Shown one piece after another: positions 25,951 to 34,306 of a stretch of 36,433 bases of DNA (positions are counted from its first letter, which is position 1; the number at the start of each line of letters is the position of its first letter). Origin of the DNA: Streptomycetaceae bacterium (GTDB taxonomy: Bacteria > Actinomycetota > Actinomycetes > Nanopelagicales > Nanopelagicaceae). The stretch is from positions 1 through 36,433 of the forward strand of contig OMHY01000039.1 of NCBI GenBank assembly GCA_900298985.1, in the 5' to 3' direction. The translations under genes and the position numbers were made by a program. The notes beneath the pieces are model-generated. The model had not been told where the DNA came from and made no database searches. It saw only the letters and a program-made list of their open reading frames with translations.

Positions 25951-26934
25951 ATGAAGTTTTTACTGAGGCGAGTAGGTTTTCTGCTCATAGCATTATGGGC
26001 AGCACTCACTCTTAATTTCTTCATTCCCCGTCTCATGCCGGGTAATCCGGCACAAGCAATGATGGCAAAATTTCACGGCCATGTTAATCCACTTGCTTTG
26101 AAAGCTTTAGAGGTGGCGTTTGGTGTTAATACCCACCAAAATCTAATTAGTGAATATTTTCAATACTTAGGAAATACTTTAACTGGAAATTTAGGGGTAT
26201 CAGTAAGTTATTTTCCGCTTTCAGTCACTTCGGTAATCGCTAAAGCATTACCTTGGTCATTAGCTTTGGTTGGAGTAGCAACTATCTTTGCATTTGCTAT
26301 TGGCACAGTTTTAGGTGCAATTACAGCTTGGAGACGTGGCGGCATTCTAGATAATTTAATGCCCCCAGTTTTTATTGTAGTTTCCGCCTTTCCATATTTT
26401 TGGGTTGGTTTATTATCAATTTGGCTTTTTGCTTTAACTCTGGGCTGGTTCCCACTTCTTGGTGGATATGATGAAACAGCCACTCCCACTTTTACTTGGG
26501 GTTTTATAGTTAATATTTTGTGGCACGCGGTATTGCCTGCATTCACAATTATTATCACTTCCATAGGTGGTTGGATTTTAACTATGAGAAATAACATGCT
26601 CACAGTTCTTTCCGAAGATTATGTAAAAATGGCAAGAGCCAAAGGTCTAAAAAATAAAAGAATCATATGGCAATATGCCGGAAGAAATGCTTTCCTTCCA
26701 AATTTAACTGGATTTGCCATGTCACTCGGTTTTGTAATTTCAGGTGCAATATTAGTGGAATATGTATATAACTATCCAGGTGTTGGATTTATGTTATTAC
26801 AAGCGGTTGTAAATGAAGATTATGCTTTAATGCAAGCTTTATTTCTCTTAATTACAGTCGCGGTTCTGGTTTCAATTTTTATTTCAGATATTTTAACTGC
26901 GGTACTAGATCCAAGGACTCGGGTTCAAACATGA
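25951..26934 (+). CDS. ABC importer permease, DppB/OppB type
   Basis: Inner-membrane channel subunit, 327 residues, six predicted membrane helices. The N-terminal helix ends in the family phrase FIPRLMPGNPAQAMM. The cytoplasmic coupling loop, which docks on the ATPases, is seen as MLTVLSEDYVKMARAKGLKNKRI. It pairs with the DppC-type permease whose start overlaps its stop codon by 4 bases (ATGA), indicating translational coupling. The ribosome site is weak (CCGGGA). Confidence 0.94.
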   Translation: MKFLLRRVGFLLIALWAALTLNFFIPRLMPGNPAQAMMAKFHGHVNPLALKALEVAFGVNTHQNLISEYFQYLGNTLTGNLGVSVSYFPLSVTSVIAKALPWSLALVGVATIFAFAIGTVLGAITAWRRGGILDNLMPPVFIVVSAFPYFWVGLLSIWLFALTLGWFPLLGGYDETATPTFTWGFIVNILWHAVLPAFTIIITSIGGWILTMRNNMLTVLSEDYVKMARAKGLKNKRIIWQYAGRNAFLPNLTGFAMSLGFVISGAILVEYVYNYPGVGFMLLQAVVNEDYALMQALFLLITVAVLVSIFISDILTAVLDPRTRVQT

Positions 26935-27827
26935 ATAGAGTTAAGAAAATTTGGAAATTTTTTACGAGTAGTAAAAAAGCTGCGGTCGGTTCCTTACTTT
27001 TGCTAGCGTTATTAGTAGTAACTGCATTTCCAACTTTCTTTGCACCATACGATCCGTCAGCAGAGGAATACATTCCAAGACAAGGTCCCTCTATTTCACA
27101 TTGGCTTGGAACTACTGCTTTTGGTCAAGATATTTTGTCCCAAGTGATTGTAGGTACCAGGCAATCTATGTTAATAGCTTTAGTTGTTGGGCTATTTTGC
27201 ACAATACTTTCAGTATTAGTTGGAGTAAGTGCTGCATATTTTGGCGGCGCAATTGATGACTTTCTGGCTATGGCGACAGATGTAATTTTAGTAATTCCCA
27301 CCTTTCCATTAATCATAGTGATAACCGCTTACGCTAAAGCAAATAATTTTTGGTTACTGGTTCTAGTTTTGGTAATAACTGGTTGGTCATATGGCGCAAG
27401 ACAGCTCCGAGTCCAAGCTCTTTCATTTCGAAATCGTGACTTTCTCCAATCCGCAAAAGCTCGGGGCGAGTCAAGTTGGTATGTAATAATTTTTGAAATG
27501 TTACCTCCTATGACTTCATTAATTGTGGCAAACTTTTTAGGAGCAGCTTTGTATGCAGTTTTAGCAGCAGCAGCTTTGCAATTTGTAGGTTTAGGAAATA
27601 TTAATACTCAATCTTGGGGAACTATGTTGTATTGGGCGCAGAATAATGAAGCGCTAGCAACAGGTATGCCGCTCTGGGCGTTGGCACCTGGAATTGCAAT
27701 TGCTGTACTAGGAACTTCGCTAGCATTATTGAATTATGCATTTGATGAATTGGCTAATCCTGCTTTGCGCCCAATTCGAACTTTGAAACTATCTAAATTA
27801 TCTAAATTGGTGGGAAATAAATCATGA
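26931..27827 (+). CDS. ABC importer permease, DppC/OppC type
   Basis: Second channel subunit, 298 residues. It has the N-terminal OppC-type helix followed by FFAPYDPSAEEYIPRQGPS and HWLGTTAFGQDILSQVIVGTR, typical of this subfamily, and the coupling loop FRNRDFLQSAKARGESSWYV. It ends in a basic, Lys/Leu-rich cytosolic tail. It overlaps both its upstream and downstream neighbours by 4 bases, so all three should be made stoichiometrically. Confidence 0.94.
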   Translation: MNRVKKIWKFFTSSKKAAVGSLLLLALLVVTAFPTFFAPYDPSAEEYIPRQGPSISHWLGTTAFGQDILSQVIVGTRQSMLIALVVGLFCTILSVLVGVSAAYFGGAIDDFLAMATDVILVIPTFPLIIVITAYAKANNFWLLVLVLVITGWSYGARQLRVQALSFRNRDFLQSAKARGESSWYVIIFEMLPPMTSLIVANFLGAALYAVLAAAALQFVGLGNINTQSWGTMLYWAQNNEALATGMPLWALAPGIAIAVLGTSLALLNYAFDELANPALRPIRTLKLSKLSKLVGNKS

Positions 27828-28789
27828 GCGAGAAACTTCTTCATGTTAATGATTTATCTGTTGCCTACCAGACAGCTAAAGGGGATGCTACTGCGGTAAA
27901 AAATGTAAGTTTTGATCTAGCACCAGGTGAATTTTTAGCCATAGTAGGTGAATCTGGATGCGGTAAATCAACATTACTTTTTGCTATTGCCCAGCTACTA
28001 AGTAATCCTGCTCGAATTTCCGGTGGAAATATTTACTACCAAAATCAAGATCTAAACACATTGAACAAAGAGCAATTAAGGCAATTGCGTTGGAGAGAGA
28101 TTTCTGTGGTTATGCAAAGTGCTATGAATGCACTTAATCCTGTTTTAACTATTGAGGCTCAATTATCAGATGTTTGTAAAGCGCATACCGATTGGGATGA
28201 AGGAAAAATAAAACAGCGCTCCCAAGAAGTAATGCAAATGGTCTCAATTGATCCAATCCATCTAAAATCTTATGCATTTCAATTGTCAGGCGGCATGAGG
28301 CAAAGAGCGATGATTGCAATGGCTATGATTCTAAATCCGAAATTAGTAATTATGGATGAACCAACCTCTGCGTTAGATGTGGTGGCACAAAGTTCGCTTA
28401 TGGTACAGATACAGCAGTTGCGCAAGGAATTAGGATTCTCAGTGCTATTTGTTACCCATGACATGCATGTAGTTACAAAGTTCTCGGACCGTTTGGCAGT
28501 TATGTATGCTGGTGAAATTGTGGAAATTGGAAAAACGCAAGAAATATTTGCTAATCCAAAACATCCATACACAATTGGATTATTAGATGCATTTCCTTCT
28601 TTGGTTGGAGTAAAAAAAGAGTTAACAGGTATTCCTGGCAATCCACCAAGTTTATTAAATAACATATTAGGGTGTAGCTTTGCACCGCGCTGTAAGCAGG
28701 TTCAAGGAATTTGTAAAACTCAAACCCCACCGGAAGTTATATTAGATTCCATAAATGTTCGATGTCATTTGTTAAGTAGTAGGAACTAA
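27824..28789 (+). CDS. ABC importer ATPase, DppD/OppD type
   Basis: Cytosolic ATP-hydrolysing subunit, 321 residues. Walker A GESGCGKST (42-50), signature LSGGMRQ (154-160) and Walker B LVIMDEP (174-180) are intact, with the switch histidine in FVTHDMHV. The C-terminal oligopeptide-transporter domain has the Cys-bearing GCSFAPRCKQVQGIC, as found in family members that carry an iron-sulfur cluster. It forms a heterodimer with the next gene product. The start overlaps the permease stop by 4 bases. Confidence 0.94.
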   Translation: MSEKLLHVNDLSVAYQTAKGDATAVKNVSFDLAPGEFLAIVGESGCGKSTLLFAIAQLLSNPARISGGNIYYQNQDLNTLNKEQLRQLRWREISVVMQSAMNALNPVLTIEAQLSDVCKAHTDWDEGKIKQRSQEVMQMVSIDPIHLKSYAFQLSGGMRQRAMIAMAMILNPKLVIMDEPTSALDVVAQSSLMVQIQQLRKELGFSVLFVTHDMHVVTKFSDRLAVMYAGEIVEIGKTQEIFANPKHPYTIGLLDAFPSLVGVKKELTGIPGNPPSLLNNILGCSFAPRCKQVQGICKTQTPPEVILDSINVRCHLLSSRN

Positions 28790-28790
28790 A

Positions 28791-29759
28791 ATGAATGAAC
28801 AAATAATTTTAGAAGTTACTAATTTTTCAAAACATTTTAAAGTGGGTGGATTTGGTAAAACTGGAATTTTGCACGCCTCGGATAATCTCAATTTTTCCGT
28901 AAATGAAAGTGAAATTGTGGCACTTGTGGGAGAATCAGGTTCTGGTAAATCAACTATTGCAAGAACTTTAGCTGGTATCTACAAACCCACTACTGGGGAA
29001 ATATTATTTACTGGACAAAATATTTCAAGCATTGGGAAAAAAGAATTACGTGGAAATATGCCAATGGTTTTCCAAGATCCATTTGCCTCCATTAATCCGG
29101 TTTACCGGGTGGGACATGGTATTGATCGCACTTTAAAGTTGCATCGTCCGGAATTGAATAAAAATCAAAGAAAAGATGCAGCGGTTGATTTACTGGAAAA
29201 AGTGGGCCTAATTCCAGGTGTAGAAATAATAAATCGTTACCCCCATGAACTATCTGGTGGGCAAAGGCAAAGATTAGGTTTCGCTCAAAGTTTGGCTTCT
29301 AAACCGAAACTAATTTTGGCTGATGAACCAGTTTCTATGTTAGATGTTTCCATTCGTATTGGATTATTAAATTTGATGAGGAATTTAAGAGATCAAGAAA
29401 AAGTTTCTATTCTATATATTACTCATGATTTAGCGAGTGCTAGATATATAGCTGATCGCATGATTGTTTTATACGCCGGCCAAATTGTAGAAGAAGGTCC
29501 TAGTGAAGATATAGTCAAAAATCCAAAGCATCCTTATACCAAATTATTAATGCAAACTGCTCCTCAAAGTCGCGAACAGATTGCTAATTTTGGAAGCAAT
29601 ACTAATGATATGGGAGAACCACCGAAAGTTATTGATCCCAAACCAGGATGCAGATTTTCTAATAGATGCCCAGTAGCAATTAGTAAATGCCAAGATGAAG
29701 ATCCACAGTTAAAAAGTATTGATGCTTTCCGTAAATTGTCTTGCTTTGTGGAGTCTTAA
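28791..29759 (+). CDS. ABC importer ATPase, DppF/OppF type
   Basis: Partner ATPase, 322 residues. Walker A GESGSGKST (47-55), signature LSGGQRQ (154-160) and Walker B LILADEP (174-180) are intact, with YITHDLASARYIADR as the H-loop region. The C-terminal domain has GCRFSNRCPVAISKC, again the four-Cys-type pattern. It begins 1 base after the DppD-type gene and its TAA shares an A with the ATG of the GH20 gene (TAATG), linking transport and hydrolysis in one translational unit. Confidence 0.94.
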   Translation: MNEQIILEVTNFSKHFKVGGFGKTGILHASDNLNFSVNESEIVALVGESGSGKSTIARTLAGIYKPTTGEILFTGQNISSIGKKELRGNMPMVFQDPFASINPVYRVGHGIDRTLKLHRPELNKNQRKDAAVDLLEKVGLIPGVEIINRYPHELSGGQRQRLGFAQSLASKPKLILADEPVSMLDVSIRIGLLNLMRNLRDQEKVSILYITHDLASARYIADRMIVLYAGQIVEEGPSEDIVKNPKHPYTKLLMQTAPQSREQIANFGSNTNDMGEPPKVIDPKPGCRFSNRCPVAISKCQDEDPQLKSIDAFRKLSCFVES

Positions 29760-31165
29760 TGAGTATTCCGCAAGTAAAAGTGCAGAAACAGATTCAAATT
29801 GATCTCAATGAACTTCAGCTTGCACCCAAAAATTGGTCTGAGGAAATTGCTTGCGACATAAAAATCTATTTGAATTCACAATTGCCCGCGGAAGGTTATC
29901 AACTAATTATTTCTGATTCACCGGCATTAATTGTGAGTGATTATGCTGGAGCATATTATGGCTGGATTACTCTAAAGAATTTTCAATTGCCAAAAGATGT
30001 AGTGATTTTTGATTATCCGGAATTTAGTTGGCGCGGTGTTCATCTAGATGTAGCTAGACATTTTTTCACTGTAACAGAGGTAAAAAAGTTTATTGAATTA
30101 ATTTCAATGCATAAATTGAACAAACTTCATTTGCATTTAAATGATGACCAAGGTTGGAGAGTAGAAATTCCAGATTGGCCATTACTAACTAAAATTGGAG
30201 CTTGGCGTGCAGGCTCACCAATTGGACATGAAATAGATAATTTAGGCAGTGATGGAATTCCACATGGAGGGTTTTATAGCAAAGCGCAGTTACTAGAAAT
30301 TGCAGATCATGCCAGAAAACATGCAGTAACAATAGTTCCGGAAATAGATTTACCGGGTCATGCACAAGCTGTGCTAGCAGCCTATCCAGATTTAGGAAAT
30401 ACAAATGAAGATATAAAAGTTTGGGAACACTGGGGAATAAGTGAATATGTGCTCAGTCCAACTCAAAAATCCTTGGAGTTTGCAAAATCGGTAATTAGTT
30501 ATGTAGCTGATATCTTTCCAAATTCTCCATTTCATATTGGAGGAGATGAATGCCCCACTACTCAATGGGAAGTAAGTGAAATTGCAAAAAATGTAATGCA
30601 GGAAAAGTCCTTGAAAAATTTCCAGGAATTACAATCAATTTTTACTGAAGCATTAACCAAATCATTAATTGCAAAAGGACACAAAGTCCTGGCATGGGAT
30701 GAAGTCATGGAATCTGGTGCAGCAAAAGATGTAGTAATAGTTGCTTGGCGGGATTATGAAAAAGTGGTAGAGGCTGTGAACAGCAACTATCAAACTATTG
30801 TGGCGCCAATGCAGAGACTATATTTTGATTGGGCACAAAGCCCAGAGGAAAATGAACCCATTTCACAAACCTCTCGTTATCAACCAACCATATATACTAC
30901 TTGGGAAGATGTTTATAACTTTGAAATTGTTGGGAAAGAGATAGCAAAAAATAAAAAAGAATTTATATTAGGTTCCCAAGTACAGCTATGGACTGAATAT
31001 ATTAAAAACTGGGATCAGCTCATGTATATGGCAATTCCTAGACTTTGTGCCTTTAGTGAAATAGTTTGGGGAAACCAAAAAGATATTTCAAGCTTCAAAA
31101 ACAGATTAATTGAACATCTTAAACAACACCAATCCGATAAAGTAAGTTATAGAAAAATAAGTTAA
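29759..31165 (+). CDS. Cytosolic GH20 beta-N-acetylhexosaminidase
   Basis: 468-residue glycoside hydrolase family 20 enzyme. It has an N-terminal alpha/beta domain and a TIM barrel beginning FSWRGVHLDVARHFF. HLHLNDDQGWRVEIPDWP forms the substrate pocket, and the catalytic pair is Asp263-Glu264 in HIGGDECPTTQW, as required for substrate-assisted cleavage through the acetamido group. It removes terminal beta-GlcNAc or GalNAc from the non-reducing end. There is no signal peptide, so it acts on imported oligosaccharides. ATG 29759 is chosen (TAATG overlap with the ATPase); the frame is open 18 bases further upstream from TTG, which would lengthen the overlap. Confidence 0.95.
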   Translation: MSIPQVKVQKQIQIDLNELQLAPKNWSEEIACDIKIYLNSQLPAEGYQLIISDSPALIVSDYAGAYYGWITLKNFQLPKDVVIFDYPEFSWRGVHLDVARHFFTVTEVKKFIELISMHKLNKLHLHLNDDQGWRVEIPDWPLLTKIGAWRAGSPIGHEIDNLGSDGIPHGGFYSKAQLLEIADHARKHAVTIVPEIDLPGHAQAVLAAYPDLGNTNEDIKVWEHWGISEYVLSPTQKSLEFAKSVISYVADIFPNSPFHIGGDECPTTQWEVSEIAKNVMQEKSLKNFQELQSIFTEALTKSLIAKGHKVLAWDEVMESGAAKDVVIVAWRDYEKVVEAVNSNYQTIVAPMQRLYFDWAQSPEENEPISQTSRYQPTIYTTWEDVYNFEIVGKEIAKNKKEFILGSQVQLWTEYIKNWDQLMYMAIPRLCAFSEIVWGNQKDISSFKNRLIEHLKQHQSDKVSYRKIS

Positions 31166-31177
31166 AAGGAGAAAACA

Positions 31178-31987
31178 ATGTGCCGCTTCTATCAAATATT
31201 TCCTAAGGCAAGTAAGAGTTACAAACCTTTGATAGCGATGGCGCATGTACCACCACTGCCTGGCACTCCACTATTTGATCAAAATAAAGGCGTCCAAGGT
31301 TTAATTGATCATGTAAAAAGAGACACTGAAATTTTGCTTGCTGGTGGGTTTGATGCAATTCTTTTTTGTAATGAGGGAGATCGCCCTTATCAACTAAATG
31401 CTGGCTTAGAAGCTTCTGCAGTTATGACTCGAGTTGCGACAGAATGTAAACCAACAGATAGACCATTTGGAGTTGATTTTCTTTGGGACGCCCAATGTGC
31501 GCTTGCAATTGCAATTGGAAGTGGAGCAAGTTTTATGCGAGAGGTTATTTCTGGAAGCTGGGAATCTGATATGGGGCCATGGAATCCAGACGCAGCAAAA
31601 TTATTGAGAGACCGCAGAGCATTCGGCCGAGAAGATTTAGGAATATTTGCAAATATCACTCCGGAATTTGCTTCTGCAATAGGAAATCGAACCGCAGCCC
31701 AAATTGCAAAATCTACAGTGGTCTCTTCCTTGCCAGATGTAATTCTAGTATCTGGACCAATGGCAGGCAGTGAACCAGATGTAAATACTGTGGCTAAAGT
31801 AAGAGAAGCGGTGGACTCCAATATTCCGGTATTGCTTAACACTGGTGCGAAATCAAATACTATTAAAGAATTTTTTAAATATGCTGATGGCTGCATTGTT
31901 GGAAGTGATTTGAAAAGAGATGGCTATACCTGGAATGAAGTTGATCCCGAGCGGGTAAAGAGATTTATAGATGCCGCCCGCAGTTAA
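31178..31987 (+). CDS. BtpA/SgcQ-family TIM-barrel protein
   Basis: 269 residues of the BtpA family, named for a cyanobacterial photosystem I factor but widespread in sugar-catabolic operons as SgcQ. Landmarks are PLIAMAHVPPLPGTPLF at the start, GFDAILFCNEGDRPYQLNAG, RPFGVDFLWDAQCALAIA and the C-terminal PVLLNTGAK with YADGCIVGSDLKRDG. The last motif resembles a TIM-barrel phosphate-binding site, so a phosphorylated sugar ligand is likely. Biochemical function is not established for most members. AAAAGGAG lies 7 bases before the ATG. It lies between GH20 and an FGGY kinase and overlaps the kinase by 17 bases, so it probably acts on the kinase product, perhaps as an aldolase or isomerase (inference). 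Confidence 0.88.
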   Translation: MCRFYQIFPKASKSYKPLIAMAHVPPLPGTPLFDQNKGVQGLIDHVKRDTEILLAGGFDAILFCNEGDRPYQLNAGLEASAVMTRVATECKPTDRPFGVDFLWDAQCALAIAIGSGASFMREVISGSWESDMGPWNPDAAKLLRDRRAFGREDLGIFANITPEFASAIGNRTAAQIAKSTVVSSLPDVILVSGPMAGSEPDVNTVAKVREAVDSNIPVLLNTGAKSNTIKEFFKYADGCIVGSDLKRDGYTWNEVDPERVKRFIDAARS

Positions 31988-33467
31988 ATCAGAGGTTTTA
32001 CTACTTGGCATCGACCTTGGCTCTTCGGGAGTAAAAGTAACTTTATTTTCTACTGAAAAAGGAATATTAAATAGTGCTACTTCAAATGTAGATTTAATTA
32101 GTAAATATCCAGGTTGGTCGGAAGCAGATACCAATGACTGGTTAAAAGCAACTTCTCTCGCGATAAAAGAGTTATTTGATATCTCAAGGGTTCATGGTAA
32201 TCAAATTTCAGCAGTTGCGATTAGTGGCATGGTACCAGCTCTAGTAATATGTGATGAACAGGGCAATTCACTTAGAAACGCAATTTTGCAAAATGATGCT
32301 CGGGCAAATTTAGAAATTTCCATATTAAAAGCCAAATTAAAAGATTTGGATTTTCTTAAAAAAACTGGTTCCACAATTTCGCAACAATCAATTATACCTA
32401 AATTAATGTGGCTTGCGAAAAATGAAAAAGAATTATTTGCGAATACTAAAATTGTTTTGGGTTCTTATGATTGGTTAGCTTTGCAAATAGGTGCTAAGCC
32501 ATCAATTGAATCTAATTGGGCGTTAGAGAGTGGAATTTTTTCAGTTGAATTAAAGCCCTTAGATGAAATTAGAAACGCTGCAGGCATTAATTGGCCAACT
32601 CTTCCTGAAGTTGTTTATCCAGGAGAGGTAATTGGTGAAATCAATCAAAAAGGTCATGAAATTACTGGTTTACCAATAGGAGTACCAATAGTAGTCGGAG
32701 GAGCAGATCACGTGCTGTCTGCTTATGGCGCAGGGTTGGTTAATGAAGGTGATTGTTTAGTTAAATTAGGAGGAGCTGGAGATATATTAGTAGTTAGCAA
32801 CAAAATTAATATTGATTCCAGATTGTATTTAGATTTACATCCAATCACCGGTAAATGGTTACCAAATGGCTGTATGGCTACAAGTGGTTCTCTATTGCGC
32901 TGGGAACAGTCAATTTTTAACAACATTTCTCTAACTGATTTAGATGATGCGGCTGCAAAAAGTAAGCCCGGCAATTTAATTACACTTCCCTATTTTTTGG
33001 GGGAGAAAACTCCATTGAATGATCCAGATTTAAGGGGAGTGATGATTGGGATGAATCTAAGCACTACCCAGGGTGATATTCACAGATCATTTTTAGAAGC
33101 TATTGCATATGGATTTAAAGCTCATATTCAAGTTTTTGAACTATGCAATATTTCAATTAACTCGATAAAAGTCACAAATGGTGGTTCAAAATCAAAACTT
33201 TGGCGAGAGATTTTGGCAGATGTATTGAACCAAGAACTTAGATCTATAGTGCAACATCCAGGAGCTTCCCTAGGCGCGGCTATTGCAGCTGGAATTGGAA
33301 TTAAAGCAATTGATAATTGGGAAGTTATCAATGAATTTGTGGAAGTTGGACAAGTAATAAAACCAAATGATAAAAATATTGAAATTTATCAATCAAGGTT
33401 TGAAGATTTTATTGAGTTGGGAAAAAGTACTAAGGAAATCTCACACAATTTAGCCAAGCATCAATAG
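31971..33467 (+). CDS. FGGY-family carbohydrate kinase of unknown substrate
   Basis: 498-residue cytosolic sugar kinase. The N-terminal phosphate loop GIDLGSSGVKVTLF (13-26) and the catalytic-base region GGADHVL with Asp246 are intact, and the second-domain ATP site shows TNGGSKSKLWREILADVL and GASLGAAIAAGIG. Overall it is closest to xylulokinases, but the substrate motif GQMHG is replaced by GMVPA (86-90), and NDAR follows at 108-111. D-xylulose is therefore uncertain; another ketose, polyol or sugar acid is possible. It starts within the end of the BtpA gene (17-base overlap), with no clear separate ribosome site, suggesting coupled translation. Confidence 0.88.
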   Translation: MPPAVKSEVLLLGIDLGSSGVKVTLFSTEKGILNSATSNVDLISKYPGWSEADTNDWLKATSLAIKELFDISRVHGNQISAVAISGMVPALVICDEQGNSLRNAILQNDARANLEISILKAKLKDLDFLKKTGSTISQQSIIPKLMWLAKNEKELFANTKIVLGSYDWLALQIGAKPSIESNWALESGIFSVELKPLDEIRNAAGINWPTLPEVVYPGEVIGEINQKGHEITGLPIGVPIVVGGADHVLSAYGAGLVNEGDCLVKLGGAGDILVVSNKINIDSRLYLDLHPITGKWLPNGCMATSGSLLRWEQSIFNNISLTDLDDAAAKSKPGNLITLPYFLGEKTPLNDPDLRGVMIGMNLSTTQGDIHRSFLEAIAYGFKAHIQVFELCNISINSIKVTNGGSKSKLWREILADVLNQELRSIVQHPGASLGAAIAAGIGIKAIDNWEVINEFVEVGQVIKPNDKNIEIYQSRFEDFIELGKSTKEISHNLAKHQ

Positions 33468-33503
33468 TTAGAGGGAAGAAAAGAAAGCAAAGGTGAAATA
33501 AGC

Positions 33504-34268
33504 ATGAGTAAAGAGGTAGCAGTGGTTACGGGCGCAGGTTCCGGTATTGGCGCAGAGATAGCTCGAACATTATCTAGTAGAGGTTTTGCAGTAGTTGTGA
33601 CTGATATCAATTTAGAATCAGCAAAAGCTGTATCTGGAGGACTTAATGATTCAATCGCTTTACAATTAGATGTCACAGATATTGACTCAATTCAAAAAGT
33701 TGCAGATCAAGTGGTGAATCAATTTAAAAGATTAGATGTGTGGGTTTCCAATGCCGGTATCTCAAAAATGCAAAGATTTGAAGAGATTAGCAAAAACGAT
33801 TTAATCAAGACTTTTGAAGTAAATACATTTGGTGTTTTTTATTCTGGTCAAGTTGCTGCGAAAATGATGATTAAATTAGGAAAAGGTGGGGTAATAATTA
33901 ATACCGCTTCGATGGCAGCTAAACAAGGACGGGTACCTTTTCTAGCAGATTATGTCGCAAGCAAATTTGCAGTGATGGGATTAACTCAGGCAATGGCTTT
34001 TGAACTAGCAAAACATAAAATAAGGGTAAATGCGGTTTGCCCAGGTTTTGTTGCAACTCCGATGCAGGAGCGGGAATTGAAATGGGAAGCGGATTTGCGT
34101 GGAACTGACCCGGCCACTGTAAAACAAATGTGGATTAATGACACTCCATTGGGAAGACTTCAAACTCCATTGGATGTGGCAAAAGTAGTGGCTTTTTTAG
34201 CATCACCAGATGCAGAATTCATGACTGGGGAATCTATTTCTATTAATGGTGGAGCGTACATGGATTAA
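33504..34268 (+). CDS. SDR-family sugar or polyol dehydrogenase
   Basis: 254-residue classical short-chain dehydrogenase. The nucleotide loop is TGAGSGIG (9-16), with Asp34 after the second strand (VVTDIN), which favours NAD over NADP. The NAG motif (NAGISKM, 83-89) and catalytic Ser136, Tyr150 and Lys154 (YVASK) are present. The closest type is sorbitol or meso-butanediol/acetoin-like dehydrogenases, a group that often oxidises sugar alcohols; the substrate cannot be set from sequence. AAAGGTGA precedes the ATG by about 10 bases. It lies 36 bases after the FGGY kinase and ends the accessory run. Confidence 0.9.
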   Translation: MSKEVAVVTGAGSGIGAEIARTLSSRGFAVVVTDINLESAKAVSGGLNDSIALQLDVTDIDSIQKVADQVVNQFKRLDVWVSNAGISKMQRFEEISKNDLIKTFEVNTFGVFYSGQVAAKMMIKLGKGGVIINTASMAAKQGRVPFLADYVASKFAVMGLTQAMAFELAKHKIRVNAVCPGFVATPMQERELKWEADLRGTDPATVKQMWINDTPLGRLQTPLDVAKVVAFLASPDAEFMTGESISINGGAYMD

Positions 34269-34306
34269 AGTTTTGGATTTATTCCAGAATAGATAATAAT
34301 TAGAAA

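Noticed and set aside
26208-26603. 131-residue minus-strand frame inside the DppB-type permease
   Set aside because: Shadow of membrane-protein codons; the sense frame carries family motifs throughout.
31390-31896. 168-residue open frame on the minus strand inside the BtpA-family gene
   Set aside because: Antisense shadow of a recognisable gene with no ribosome site and no recognisable product.
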